Positions 24,562 through 37,380 of a stretch of DNA of 64,000 bases are shown here, piece by piece. The position numbers and the translations under genes are program-made. The stretch lies in NCBI GenBank assembly GCA_008508345.1, contig QNGE01003607.1, positions 16,042 through 80,041 on the forward strand. Reading direction: 5' to 3'. A model generated the notes under the pieces. That model was not told the DNA's origin. It searched no databases and saw only the letters and a program-made list of their open reading frames with translations. The stretch comes from Paragonimus westermani (lineage: Eukaryota; Platyhelminthes; Trematoda; Plagiorchiida; Troglotrematidae). Each line of letters begins with the position of its first letter. Positions within the stretch are counted from its first letter, which is position 1.

Positions 24562-25567
24562 CTCATGTAGCACATGGCCCGTCGAGATAGGACGGTATCC
24601 CGCGGGTTTCGTCGGGCCATAAGAAAAATCTTCGAAACAAGCATCCCATGGAATAATTCTCCTACAGGTAGACGGCTATAAACTCCACCTCGAAATCTGC
24701 ATTCATATTTTCAGCAAAATTAGTGACGTTTGTTTAAATGACCTCGTAAATTCGGACATCTTTAATCGCTAGTCTTGCGAGCTCCCTGAGGTAATATTAG
24801 TGGAAGTCAGACGATTTTGCTGTTCTACAAAATTACGTGAAAAATTAGCCGCTGTTGTGCATTCTCATATGTCATTTCCGGAGAGTGTTTTCAGATGGTT
24901 ACCTTATTCTTGTTCTATCTTAAATACTTACGGGGAAGTTGGATTTCAAAGATATCCAGGAAACTTGTATTCTTATGGTTAATGCTCGAATAGTGCGCAA
25001 GTTCATGAGATTATATTGAGGTTACCCAGCGTGAACAGACAAATGGTTGTAGTATTGCAATGCTCAGAAGGAATACCGTAATGTTGTTATGTTTCACGTT
25101 TGCCCTATGTCCATTATCTACGGAGATATGGAATTTCAAACACACTCACAAAAGTTTGATATGGTTTACGTTCGTTTACTACATATTTCCCTTGCATTCC
25201 TCTCTGCAGATTTCCCAAGTGTGCATCGAGGGGTGTTGCAGTTGCTCCGACGTCGATGGTGAAATTTCCTGAACACATACATAACGAACTGTATGTTTCT
25301 GGTGAACTTCTGTGAACTGTCCAATAAACTTTTCACGTTTGCGGATATTTTTCAGTATACTCCATGGGCGGCGTCAGTGAGCCTCGAGCGCCTAACGAAA
25401 ATGATAGGAAACCGTTCCTCAGATAATCGAATTTTGCAGACCGGGTTGAAAGCGTCGCCTGCAAATTTTTTACCTGGCCCGTCGTTGCGCATGCAGAGCT
25501 CTTGTCTCACTAACCGCTGTTGGCCCGCCGTGGCTAGTGCGGGCCCTGCAACGTTTCGCTACTTGGG
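24562..25567 (+). mobile_element. Hairpin-ended ~1 kb non-autonomous element, copy 2
   Basis: A 1006-bp copy of the element at 14758-15783, same orientation. The left end reads CTCATGTAGC and the right end GCTACTTGGG. The left hairpin stem (24573-24621) retains ten of eleven pairs. The right hairpin has arms GGCCCGC (25522-25528) and GCGGGCC (25539-25545). The GC-rich right end is shorter than in copy 1 and has lost many CpGs. The ORFs inside do not match copy 1 convincingly at protein level. It is presumably an older or more decayed insertion. Confidence 0.6.
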
Positions 25568-25868
25568 TGTCGAGGGACTGGAGTCAGACACTTCAACGAC
25601 CTGACATTTTCCGTTGGGGTTGCCTCTGTGAATGGTGTAAATTTTGTTACACTTTTGTCGTACAACTTGGCGCTCCCTGATGAAGAATGTTCACTTACCG
25701 CATCCATACATTCATCTCTTGCCCAAATTTTCAAAGTCGTTCCTCTTACACTTTTTGAAGTGCTGCTAGGCATACACAACGTTAATGGGCTATTTTCCAT
25801 TGGGGCTTTTTGGAGTGCCGCCAAATTGGTGCATGCCCATTTGCCGCTTCTTCCTTTTGCCCCCTGAG
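25568..25868. other. Spacer between element copy 2 and the candidate gene
   Basis: It ends in a long pyrimidine tract (CTTCTTCCTTTTGCCCCCTGAG) that looks like a strong 3' splice site at 25867-25868. Opposing ORFs (25534-25824 minus, 25628-25867 plus) have no motif. Confidence 0.35.
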
Positions 25869-26015
25869 TGCTATCGCTGCTCTAAAACCAAGCATCAGCT
25901 AACTACTTATATAGCAGAAAGTATGCGGTATGTTTCTAAACCTGGTCGCGTTCACCCAGGTCGATATGTGTTTGAACCACGGCTGTATCACCCTTCAGAA
26001 GTGTTTGAAGACGGC
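25869..26015 (+). CDS. Possible exon of the plus-strand candidate gene
   Basis: It follows the strong pyrimidine-tract acceptor at 25847-25868 and is open for 49 codons in one frame only; the other two frames hit stops within about 12 codons. It ends at a plausible GTATGA donor (26016). The peptide begins with a CxxC pair and is rich in Tyr, Pro and His. It has no domain I can name. The next open stretch starts only 22 bp downstream, too short for a normal intron, so the link between them is unclear. Confidence 0.3.
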
Positions 26016-26037
26016 GTATGAGCAAGCACACACTTAG

Positions 26038-27714
26038 TCACTGCATGCTACTATCAGAACCACTAAAATGGATATCATTCCAAGTTGGCACAAAATAAGT
26101 CATCCAGCGCAAGGTGGTTCTTCAGTAGGGCAGCGAGAAGGTAAGTTCCACTGGTCATCCAAAGTCGTAATTAAGCCAACGGAAGCCATTCTGAACTACT
26201 TCCAACCTAAACGCGTTGAGGACGATCAGGTTGAACAACAGTTAAAAAACAACGTGCAACGGTGGGCAGATTGGTTAGCATGCGTCCATATTTGCACCCA
26301 CTATCTATTTACATGGCGGTCGCCGGATGTGAGGAGACAAAGCCGACTACAGACTGCGTAAACTGTCTTTCCCCAAACCGAACTCCAGAACTGGAACGGA
26401 GTAACTCAGTATAGCTCGCGAACAGCCCCTTAAACCACAAGAAGGTTAGCCAGAGCAAACTTCCTTCCTAAATCCTCTTCTTGGAAAATGCAACGATGCT
26501 GCCAAAATCACACTTTCGGCTACTCTAATATTCTTAACTCTCAGTCATCCCGGTGATTGACGCTTCAAGTAAGTTGAGTGCAGGATTTCCAAGGTGTGCG
26601 CAGGTGCTTGTGTTATTGTAGGTAGTAGTATACCAGTGGTCCCCGCTTGCGGTTAACTGACATGCAACTGTAAACAGATAAAAGCTAGCTGCAACCAGAA
26701 AAACGGAAGACAGGTGAAAGGGACGAAACGACTGTACGCATCTATGCTTAAAATCAAGGTTATCTTATCTTGGGAACGGAAAACCAAAACATACATGGAA
26801 ATAAAACCTCATCAACATGAGGGCTTCCTCACGGCTTTCCCTGCCCTGTGTCATCAGTTGCGTGCACCTTGCGCAAAAGTTGGTCAAATGATGACAACGT
26901 CCATGTCACCATGCTCGACCGGCCGTCGTCCAACCTGAAAATCCTATCTACCCAGACAGCGATTCTTGAGGACCTTGCATTACTGTTTTCAAAAACTGGT
27001 AGAGGTACCAGTGAAAACGTTCGTCATGTTCGCCCCTTTCTAGTTACCCTGGTTGAACGTGGAACTGGGTAATTAGAAAAAGATGGAGAGTGCAATCCTT
27101 GAAGGATTAAGTCGTGTGTCTTAGTAAAGTACCGTGACTCAAATACAGGCCTTTCCTTTGCAGGCGAGCATCAGCATTTTAGGCTTTCTAGAAGGTGCGT
27201 CTGTTCTCATGGACCTGATAAACTAGTCTGCACCACCCCGTGGGTTCCTGTAGAGATTATCACGACACTTTCGGCGTGTTCGCTTGTGATTGACACGCCT
27301 GTTTATCCGGGTTTGGTGAAAGTAACTACGAAAAAGTATCAGCAATATCCAATCCACACGAGGTAACATGACTTGTTTGCAGTATGTTTCACAGGTGTCC
27401 TTCACACAGTGACCTGGAGCTGTCGGCAGCAACTATGGCGTACCTACGTCGATTAGCTCGCGGGCAAACCCCCAATAATTTTTTCTCATGAGCGCATCGC
27501 GGAACCGCGAAGTGAAGAGTTTGCGGAATCTTCCGTAAATTAAGGTGAACAACTAAGCATAATTAACGAAGTGTAAATGGTATATGTTTTAGGCAGTTGA
27601 AATCACGCGCACTTACCTTCATGAGTTGGTTTCAACAAGCTGCATCCTCAGGAACAACGAACCGACATGCGCTAAAATCTCTTCCCGGATTCATGATCTA
27701 TGGTCACGAAGGTG
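26038..27714 (+). CDS. Candidate multi-exon host gene, unknown product
   Basis: Three open segments with good splice borders and compatible phases. Exon a ends at 26140 on a consensus donor (AAG/GTAAGT); it contains an ATG at 26068 and is open from 26038. Exon b is 26858-26998, preceded by the pyrimidine-rich acceptor CCCTGCCCTGTGTCATCAG and ending at CTG/GTAGAG (an alternative donor six bases later keeps the phase). Exon c is 27597-27714, after TATGTTTTAGGCAG and ending at GTAAGT. Phases run 1/2, 1/2, then two leftover bases. In this reading exon c is open throughout and its peptide, with a leucine-rich helical start and two Cys, looks like ordinary soluble protein. No family is recognised and no stop or final exon is fixed. 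Seen: ORFs, borders, phases. Inferred: that they form one transcript. Confidence 0.38.
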
Positions 27715-28767
27715 GTAAGTCTAATAACAATAAGTCCACAATCTTTCAGTTAAGTAGTGGGGGAAGTCTAGATGTTCTGTTGTTAATGCATTGTGACTAG
27801 CCAATCGGATTTAGCTTTCTCCAAGTCAGTTCAATTAAAGTAGAACGACAAAACTGTGGACTGTTATTGAAACCGGCTCGTTTGCACGACCCGTCAAGAC
27901 ATCGTTTTTCGTCTTAATGCGATACGGCTGAGCCTTCTCTAATTTCTATTGTCTAACTTTTGATTAGCCAAACCCCTGGTTTTACCTATAATCTGACGCG
28001 CTACCAGTAATTGCCTTGTTAAACCTGACCGTGTCTGCCTATCACCTCTGGTCTCGGACTATGCGGAATTGGCGGATCCAATGGACAGGTTTGTTTCCTC
28101 CGCTTCGTTCATTTGACAGGTTATATCTTGACGTCCAATCAGCGGCCTGTCCGTCATTTCGGTCGACCTTTTCCATTCAGAGCTAGTCGTCCAGCAGACT
28201 ACAAATTTGACAGACGCTCACTGTTTTCCTGATGCCATTAGTCAAAGCCCGGTGTACCCACAGAGGTTAAGGATTAATTAGTGGGCGCTCAGTGGCTCTT
28301 TTCACGTTCATGCTTAACATGCTTAACAAGTACACAAACTCTCAATAGTAAATCATTTAGACCGCCTCCAAATATTTTCTACAACTACTGGCAGCCTAGC
28401 TAAATTGCGTTGGACACAAGTACAATCCAACCCCCGCCCCCAATTTGATTGATGTGGCCTAGCAACTTCACTAAACTTTGGTGGTATTATGGACGGTTTA
28501 AAAGGTGGAGTAAATAGGTACCACTCAAACTTCCGGCTCACTGTCTCCGACCTGTTCGTGATCGCGCCCATCAACGGAGTCAAATATGAAATTAAAAACT
28601 GCGACTTATCGTACCAGCGTGCTCCATTTCACGCCACATCATCTGAGGACTGCAGAACTACTTATGTGTATTCGTTAGCCAGATGAATTTCACTGATCGA
28701 GAACACTATGCACTTTCGCGTTCTCTCCAGCTCCCCCAGTGGCTGTCCTAAGCTCATAAATAACCAG
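27715..28767. other. Possible intron with a further exon-like ORF
   Basis: Mostly unassigned. An open frame from about 28518 to the stop at 28683 follows a TAG acceptor-like site at 28517 and would accept the phase left by 27714, but it has no convincing donor that also fits the next candidate exon. Confidence 0.25.
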
Positions 28768-28953
28768 GATTGCCAGCTCTAGTGGAAGCTTGGGACACTG
28801 ATGAGAGTTCACCCACGGAATCTGGCTCAGCATGTATTAAAAAACCACTAACATGGCCAACGGTACCGGTTGGAACGTGGATTTTCAGAGCCTTACACTC
28901 GCCCAGTAGCCTGCGTTTATCTGGGCTCCCTGAGCCGAAAGACCCAACAGCAG
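28768..28953 (+). CDS. Possible exon with consensus CAG/GTGAGA donor
   Basis: This frame is open between an AACCAG acceptor-like border at 28767 and a textbook donor (CAG/GTGAGA, GT at 28954). It encodes about 61 residues, acidic and Ser-rich at the start and Trp/Pro rich later. The in-frame stop upstream (TAA at about 28761) lies just before the acceptor, as expected at an exon edge. No domain is recognised. Its phase (two bases in, one out) does not directly follow the exon c reading preferred above, so an exon may be missing between them. Confidence 0.32.
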
Positions 28954-29212
28954 GTGAGAATTTCTCAAGTGTTTATCGGCCTCATAACGTCGTCACTGGA
29001 TTCCTGTCAACAAACACACACGGTTAGGTAAAATCGGCGGGAACTCGTGAATTCGGCATTGAAGTTCTCAACTATGCAGGTTCAAGTGATGTAACGCATC
29101 ATTATTCAAACCTCGTAGTTGAAGCATTCGCGAGCGATCAGAACAGCATATATCTGATGTGGCTCAGTTGTCCTGCTTATTTCACAAGAAGTGTATGTTT
29201 ACTGATAGAAAG
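28954..29212. other. Spacer
   Basis: Unassigned sequence between the candidate exon and the PLE terminal-repeat relic. Confidence 0.3.
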
Positions 29213-29298
29213 ATTAAGAATGACACAACGTTAGGGATAAGTTATAATACTCTACGTTTCAACCACCTCGGGTGGCCTTTCTCAGGAGCGTTACAATC
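29213..29298 (-). repeat. Orphan PLE terminal repeat with hammerhead-like core
   Basis: About 85 bp match the start of the inverted repeat at 38143-38346, including the segment CTCTACGTTT-CAACCACC-TCGGGTGGCC. On the minus strand it reads CTGAGAA, a GGCCACC/GGTGGTT stem with a 3-4 base loop, then GAAAC and a GTA. These are the parts of a minimal hammerhead ribozyme such as occurs in PLEs, but G8 of the CUGANGA box is A here, so it should be inactive. No PLE coding sequence lies next to it. Confidence 0.6.
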
Positions 29299-32200
29299 CT
29301 GGATTCTCAGCCTGTTTATGAATAATATGTCAAACACGACAATCAAACTGTTTGACTTCATTCGCGCTAAATTCGGTGTGGATATCTTACAAGTGTATAA
29401 GTACTTTGGCCCATAGGATGAACACGTAGGAAAAACACAGCAGTTGAGCAAAACCCTGTACATTTGCTCCACGACCACTGACTATGCTGCACGGTGGGTG
29501 TTTTTACGTGTTTGCCGGTCATGAATTTCATCCGACCAGAACATCGCTGGAGTGGTCACAAAGTCCACCGGCAACGCCATCACTTCTCAACACTCCAGTG
29601 AATGTTACCTTTCTTACTACGGTCTTTCAACTAGTCCACAGTACGGTTTAAACGTTGTAACCTGGCCTACCTCATAGACTGCTCCTGATAATGACCTGTT
29701 ACTTCTGTCTACCACCACATGTTGCGTGAGTCATCTGTCGATGTCTCTTCGGCATATCCACAAGTGGTAGTCAAAGGTTATTCAAGCACTGGCACGCGCT
29801 AGTAAGACAACTACGAAAGATGCGTCTTTTGCCTGGACTGAGAACTGTCAACGAGTGCCGTTGCGTTTTATTTGATGAAGCAGCCTATACCTGAATCGCA
29901 TACCTTTAAGAATCCCTGTTTCCTTCTCAAACGTTCGGGAGAGAGATCAGGAACATCTGTTAGCCTCAGATTGTCCGGCGGTGTTTTACAGTGGTCACAA
30001 CACCGGGATGCTTTTGAACATAGTTTCCTCCAAATGGATTTGGTCGGTCATTTAGCTGCTTTTTCTTTTAAGAACGCGTGCTCGTGTTATAAAAATGTTA
30101 AGCGTACAAATAAACTGATCCACATATTCAAGCAGAATGAAGTCGCAGGAAAATGGTCGTGACCGAGTTTTACAGCATCAGCGGCGTTGACCGTCACAGT
30201 GTCCAGCTCCATTTTACTGTGTTGTCTTTCACTGTTGATTCCCATAAAATATGGTGCTGAGCGATGTTTGAGAAGAATATTCTTCCACTAACAACACATC
30301 TCAGGATAGTTTAATTCAACTGTTCGATGGCTGGGAAAGTCGTCGGGGGAGCCTTCATTTGCCTTCCATCAGACTTAGCTGATCCACCCACTCGGGTGCG
30401 GCATTTCGCCTCTCCATCAGTACGACTTGGTGTTATGGTCAAGCATTTTGACACAAGAACATGATGAACATCATAGTGTAGGCACAAGAAAGACCTCGTG
30501 TCGTGCTGTTACTTCGTTGACTGCTTGAACAGCTCCTACAGATAGTCGTGGTGTAAAACTTGAATCCACCGACTAGGTTGTTCCTGTTGGCAGAAGGCTA
30601 TGCAGTTTCATCGCGGATGCACCGGGTATTCTCTCGAAAAAGAAATTTACCCACTACTTCCCGTCCGGTATATTATCAAATAAGCACTACGGTGACAGAG
30701 ATTAAAAAAAGTATTTATAAATAAGAATTTCTGTTGGTTAATTCGTCATGAGCTGTGGCACTGAGGACACTGGGACTAGTGGCCGAGAGTTCGACGAGAA
30801 ATACACCTTCGCCCCGCAAAGACTTCCTTGAAAAGCTTACATTTACGCACTTCAATAGGCCACGCTGAAGGTTTCAAGAAACAAAGTTATTTCACCTATT
30901 TTATCATCTGTCCACAGTAATACTAGGGAATTTCTTTTCATGATACTTCATCAAGAAAGGTTACATGGATACTCCTCCTGCAGCCGCGTTTTGAAGCCTA
31001 TCGGATAGATTATAAGTGATTTTGAAATTTACGCCACATAGAGAGATCCATTTTGTGGTATCCACAACAGTTAACTGAACACCTAACCGATAACTCCGAA
31101 AACCTCTCCCGTTTTGCTTCAACAGATCAGAAAGCAAAAACTAAAGTACCACATTTGTTGAGTTCTATGTTGAGGTATATGATGAGAAGCCGAAGTAACT
31201 TCGGCATAATTTTAGAAGACCAAACTTACGTGTACACTTCTGTTTTTTTATATTCCAACTGATAACTTGAAAGACGGTATACACTACGGATATTCTGTGT
31301 GGAGGTATTTTCGGAACGTTGCAGCGCCACTGAAATGGCTTTTTTGTTTCCGACGACATACCTCCCGAAGCATCGCATTAATTGGCCGAACAGCCTCCAG
31401 ATACTTTAAACCATTAACTCCACAGTCAGATTAAACTGCCTTAATTCCCAACGACTGAAAACCTTCGGTCTCTATGCCGCCTTTTGAAGGATAGTAAGGG
31501 AAGCGGTTTTGGTGGCTACTACTATATTCTAGCCCTTCCAGCGGTTCATAATCAGAGTACACGTTTGTTTGAGTTCTCTGGGATCTACTTTCCAGTGTGT
31601 GGTGTGGCCTTGAAACGGTCTTCCATGCTGGTTACATCCATCGACGACCACTGGCCGGTGGAAGAAAGCAGCCGACAAGACAACTGATGCTGCCATGAAA
31701 CTCGGCCTTGCTAAGGCCCTCCATTGAGTAAAACATCTGGCTTTGATTGACAAGCTGTACCATAGTGGGTGCAAAGTAGACAGCTGGAAGCACAACTGAG
31801 TACACGATATCAATGTGTCTATGCCAACTGTGGTTTTTGATCGCTGAAAGTGCTTTAATTGGGGCGTCGAGGTACTAATTCGGGTGCACTTTTATCCCCT
31901 TATGTTTAACAACGACTCTTTCCGAAGTTCGATTACGCTGTTTCTGTCTCCGAGTAACATTACTAGTTGACTGGTTGATGACGATTTTGGTGCTATTTAT
32001 AAGTAAAGGACAAAAATACTATGGCTTCTGGCAGTATTCCGACTGCAGCCATGCAATTCCGCTTGTCGGTTCTGAATGGGTGCTTCCTCACGGACCAGCT
32101 GTAAGGAGACTACATTAGCCCAGCCCTAATTTTATCAGCCGTGAAACTAGTCGCATATAGCGGGTATTCACGCTTTTCTAAGATTCATCTATTATTTCAA

Positions 32201-34829
32201 TCCCCAACGCCTCTTTGAACGCGCCCTTCCGAGAGCTAGAACAGTCCGGGCGCTTTCACCCTTGCACTCTGTGTCCACTCACTGGGCCTGGGGTTATCTT
32301 GCGCCCTTTTCTTTTATGCCCCCGGTTGCTGCCGCTTGTTTCGGACTCGGCTAGATGCGAACGTCTGTCACAGTTTCAAACACTTCTGGAAGTATGGAAC
32401 TTGTTTTCTAGAGCGGTCGCGCCCTTCCAACGGATATTTTCCGAGACCACGGCCCGAATACAGTTCAGCATGGATAAACTGACTGACTATTTGGCAGCAG
32501 TCAACCCCATTCTCAGTTGTTCACCAAAATTCTATTAATTGTTTCAAGCATTAGATGCAAACACCGTCCTGCTTTCATAGAAACTGACTGCCCAACTCTG
32601 TTGTTTTCTGGTTTCTCCCATCTTTACCGACATTTTTCATAACCACTTCGTCAGCCGCCAGCAAATTAGATCATTCCCGTGTGTTTGAGACACCTAGAAG
32701 GTATAACTTGTCCAATACTTTCGGGTATTTTGGTGGCCTGAGTTCTAACCCTAAATCATTTACGTAAATACAAGCATACGTGTTGTCCACCCTAAGATGA
32801 CGTCTTCTCTAACCAGACGAACATACCAGAGGAGCTAGTAGCACTTCAATTCTATACCCTTAATGGAAGCGTTCGGTTTCAAGCCCAATCTCGCTAGGGT
32901 TCAAAGGCTTTGACTGTTGGGCTTAAAAAGTGCTCAAAAAAGGCCCGTTTCATGCATTCATTACCTCAAGAGGAAAAATACGTCTAGTACATCTGTCCGT
33001 GTTCTCACCTTGAAGACCAGCAAGCAGGTATTGCGCAACCCAGAAATTTCTGGAGTCGGAGCACACCTACTGGACCTAGATTTGATAAACAGAGTGTGGT
33101 GGAGTTAATAGCGGACCATGACAGCCGTGTATATATACCGCAGTCCGGTGCCTAAAGTTGTCACTGATGAGCAACTGCTACCCCTGCCAAGCGTTATTGC
33201 TACAAAACAACACCTCCCGCAAATTTGGGAAAACTTTGGCGCTGTCGAAATCGCAAGGAGAAAGTCGCTTCCCGTGGGCAGTTTTTGGGCTATGTATTTA
33301 GAATTCCTCTGGAACATCGTGTTCCTCCAGCTAATGAGGTTGACTTTGTGGTTGGGCTGAGATAGTTTCACTCATTGTCTGATTTGTTTGTCAGCAGGTG
33401 CGAAAACCGGTTGGGTCGCTTAAAAAGGTGACCCGGTATACATTAGTTCACAGCTCTGCCTCCGGTGGCGGTCTTCACTCTGCAGGTTAACGCATTACTC
33501 CTGCAGCGATGGAGTAGACAACTTGATCCTAAATGTTAGGTCCCAAAAATTGCAGTCGGGCCCCAGATACGGGATAAGAATTCTCAGAACTGACTGAAAG
33601 CATCATGCAACTACCCACCAATAAGCGTGCCCGATTGACCAGATCCCATCCACAATGTAAACTTAGTTGGTGGATAGCCGGAACAGTACAGACATATAAG
33701 GTAAGAAGAGGAAGTCTGACTGGCATTCGGAATGCTTGCCCTTGGTCGAGGTGCCAGAAACAGTCTGAAGTAGCAGTACGCATACACGCGATCTTAACTT
33801 CTAGGTCGCAGAGGAATATTCAGCTTCCAGCATTCTGACAATAGCCTGCTTACGATTGCACGTAAGAATGCCGCACAATAACTGTTGCACTTCACCGAAG
33901 ATATCATTAATAAAAACCGCCAGCCGACTGCAGTCACTTGCCACCAAAATGATTCATGAGAGCATCACATCTCATGCGAGAGAAAAAGCTACGCTGACCC
34001 ACTACCGGCAAAACCTAGGGACCTGTTGGTATTCATGCGGCCATTATTCACATCCTAACGGGTGTATCTTCATCCATTACCCAGTCTATAAAAGAAGTTG
34101 GAATGGTGGTGAAGAGTAGTTCAGTATTGGCGAGGCCGGTGTTTTCGCCCTAGGTAGGGTGCAACCAAAGCGTTAGCAAGTAGCCGTCTGCCGATTATTT
34201 TCACTTGCACTCGGCTGAAAGCGCACCAGACCACCAATGCAGACGGAATTACTCAGCATTTGGCAAAAATCAATTTCTTCCAGGCAATTCAGGCTGGGTT
34301 CATGCGTGACGTTCTAGCCTGTCCAACTCGTTGATGGAACAAGTCAACACTAAGCCTGAGCAAGAAAGAACCGGTAGAAGTAGGTTATCCAGAAGACAAC
34401 GGGACACTTGATTTGGTGAACCACCGGAGGGCAGCGGTTACCACTGGATGAATCGCCGAGTTAAGCATACATCAGAGGCTTCGAAGTTATCGTTCGCGGA
34501 TAATAATATATATTTCTCAACGCATGTGTGAGTAGCACGCTGGGTTATGCGCGATCACTGCAAATATTTACAGACGATACATAAACGAATAATTAAAGAG
34601 CAGCAAAAACCTGAAGCCTGCCGTCAGTAAGAACGTGGTCAAAAGGCAAATGACTTTAGTTTACGGAACTTTGACGCACGCAACAGAGAAGGAGATAGTT
34701 CGCTCGTTTCACAGATTCAGTCTCAAAAATGAGATGTCACACTAATTTACTTTTCACATGGTTGTGGGATGGGGAATTTTTAAAACTGTTCAAGGTCACT
34801 CCTGGAAGAAGTCCTAAACGCATCTTTGG
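29299..34829. other. Unassigned 5.5 kb
   Basis: Several ORFs of 65-107 codons occur (for example 29872-30162, 32215-32538 and 33118-33360 on the plus strand), none with a recognisable motif or clear splice borders. Those at 31484-31813 and 33105-33371 are opposed pairs in which at most one strand can be real. No repeat shared with other parts of the window was noticed. Confidence 0.4.
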
Positions 34830-35720
34830 AGTGTTTCGCCATTAGGGAACAAAATTAGCGTCCGGAAATATCAAGATAGGTCGGCTTTGGCGAGGCAGGG
34901 TAGAAAATCCGAAAATCCGGCAGACGATTGGGCAGATTCCGAAGCACGACTTCGTCGATTGCTCGAACGAAACAAAAAGTTGAACATCTCGCTAACCGTT
35001 CAGCTAAAACGAAGTTCCGTGCGTCCATACGTCAAAGAAAATCTCCTTCGCTCAGTGGATAATATGGGGATCGGGAAAGAGGATGTAATTTCACACCCAA
35101 AATATCCCGTTCCCAGCAAAGTCCTACATGGGTCTTCTCCAGGACCTCTGCTTTTCCTAGATTATCAAATGACAAAGATTTTCGTATATTCGTCATACCA
35201 TGTTTGCTGATGACCCGAAAGTCAATGGAAACTCAAACTTAAACGTTGTCGAGTCTGACCAGGTAATGCTTTCGGATTGAACAGCGGGGTGGGACTTGCC
35301 TTAAATCTCAGGAAAGTACCTGCATCTTGTTGAAGACTGTGAAGGATTCACCCGAAGAAACCTCACCACCACTAGTTTGAACGAGCCAGCTCAATTCATT
35401 GGAGCTAGAGCTATCGAGATTCAGATTCTGAGGAATTTTGAACCTGTGGTTCAAAAGCGGGGATATGAACAAGGGCAGCGCTGTTTCAGCTGGTAGGTAC
35501 CATCCCATCCAGAGTACTGATATGGCTTTTAGGCCCAAAGTAGAGTACTGTATGCAGGTCTTGGATCTCAGCCTGCCGAAGAACAATCTTGAAAGCATTC
35601 AGATGATAACTACTAGAATAGTATAAGGCATGTAGTCCTTAGACCGTTCTAGCCGGTTGAAGTTGTCAGCCTATAGCAACTTACACAGAGGAAACTCTGT
35701 AACGGATTGGTAGAAATTCT
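34830..35720 (+). pseudogene. CR1-like LINE reverse-transcriptase relic
   Basis: Palm and thumb of a non-LTR reverse transcriptase. A GPLLFL segment lies near 35137-35155. After a frameshift, the catalytic MFADD is intact at 35200-35214, and a WDLPLNLRK-type segment follows near 35290. A third frame then gives SAVSAGRYHP and RPKVEYCMQ near 35480-35560, ending in a TTRIV thumb motif near 35620. Several frameshifts and stops break it. The endonuclease and N-terminal RT are absent, as expected for 5'-truncated LINE insertions. The family would copy its RNA at a nicked target; this copy cannot. Confidence 0.75.
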
Positions 35721-37380
35721 CGAGGTCCTGACATGTCTCGCTGAGTTACTGCCTAGTGCATACATTCAACCCATGGGGTGCCCCAAATGAGGGATATTAC
35801 CGAATAATCCACCAACTGAAAATTTAAGGGCGCATAAACCGAGCTCCCTTTGTCTGTTTTTGAAAATCCACCATTCGAAGGCAGCATGTACAAGTTAAAC
35901 CAGAACTGGTCCCGGGTCTTCCCTGACCGAATCCAGACTCGAAGCTCTTTCCAAATTCTTGTTCACTTGCGGCTGTTCATACTGGGCTCTGTCTGGAAGT
36001 ACTTAGCTTTTGTGTACGCACTTAAGCACATTCGCACTTATTATCTCTCATTCAGTTTATTGTGTGAAAGACTGTTACGGCACACTCCTCAATATAGGTT
36101 AAGTACTAAGAGAACCACACACCCTTAATGAACGTGTACGCGGTTGAGGAATTCCGAAAAGAGTTCACAGTTTCAACCGTGCCGGTATACAGGAGACAGA
36201 TCAGCGTGCGTTATTGCGCAATGCCATAGGCAACCATGATCCCACAATGCCTGTCCGCGTCTCCGCTACGGAGTTCCGAAAATCGTTCCCTTCTTTTCTT
36301 CCTTTTCATTGCCTGTTCGTTCTTGTCGGAGCCTGAATGTGACATAACGGCGGATGCAGGGGGTAAACTGAAGTAGTGCCCAGGTAGGGGAGAATCACAG
36401 CCGATTATGCTTAATTATATGTTGCACACGAACGTTTGATGGAGTATTCATGTCCATATCAAACGGGCCGTGAAAAGGGACCTTCGACGGGAATAAATTA
36501 GGGGACGACGTCCAAACCATATTTAAATAATGAAGAAACATCATGAATGAAACGGAACTAACACGTGGTTACATCATCAAGCCCGCATAATCGGCCCAAC
36601 CAGACGGTTTTTGCGGGGTAAGGGTTTCAGAAGTCTACTAGTCTCCCGCATGTTGATCACCATTGAACTTTGGAAGACCTCACTAGCAGTGGGCTCAGGC
36701 CTCCGCGAATTAGTCAGTGACACCTAGTAGGCTTAGCTACTGTCCTTAAGCCCCTTGCTGTGAAGCTTATTTGTCTTTGCGCTGTTCATTCTGCTTCATC
36801 TACAACTTTCGCTCCGATGATTTTTGTGGATCATCATGTGTGAGTGTTAGGTTGGGGTAGGTGAGTTTCCAAAAGCTCATGCGACTGTTGGGTTATAATC
36901 GTACTTTCATGGACGTAAGAAGACCGTAAGCGTCCCTAATGTTGTACGAGAACGCAGAATGGTCTCCTCTCAGTAGTATACCGTCCAGTGGTAGCAGAAT
37001 CATCACACGGACATTGAGTGTAATGCAAAACCTGCCGTGCTCGATAAGTATCCCTCGGTTGTTTGTGAAGACGAATGTACACACAAGCCAGATTATCCGG
37101 ATATCAATATGCTAGTCGGAAACCGCGTCCTTTTTCATTTTCCTGATAAGTTAGGCGAATTTTTCTCATTGTGCTTATACGAGCGCCAGAAATTCCATGC
37201 TTGCAGGACAGTGGTTTAGTAACCGGACAAACCTTATCTCAATTCGACCCATATTTTGCCCACACAGTTTCGGGCGGAATGAGACTGAGGTCGAAGCGTC
37301 AGAGTCATAACACAAGAAGCTGTTTCCTGGCAGCACGGAAAAACTTGAATCTAAGACTCATAGAGAAGTCACCCTAGATG
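35721..37380. other. Unassigned stretch
   Basis: No recognisable feature. Short ORFs at 35850-36128 and 37037-37219 look protein-like but have no motif. The latter lies just upstream of the lone LTR and does not match gag, pol or env. Confidence 0.35.
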
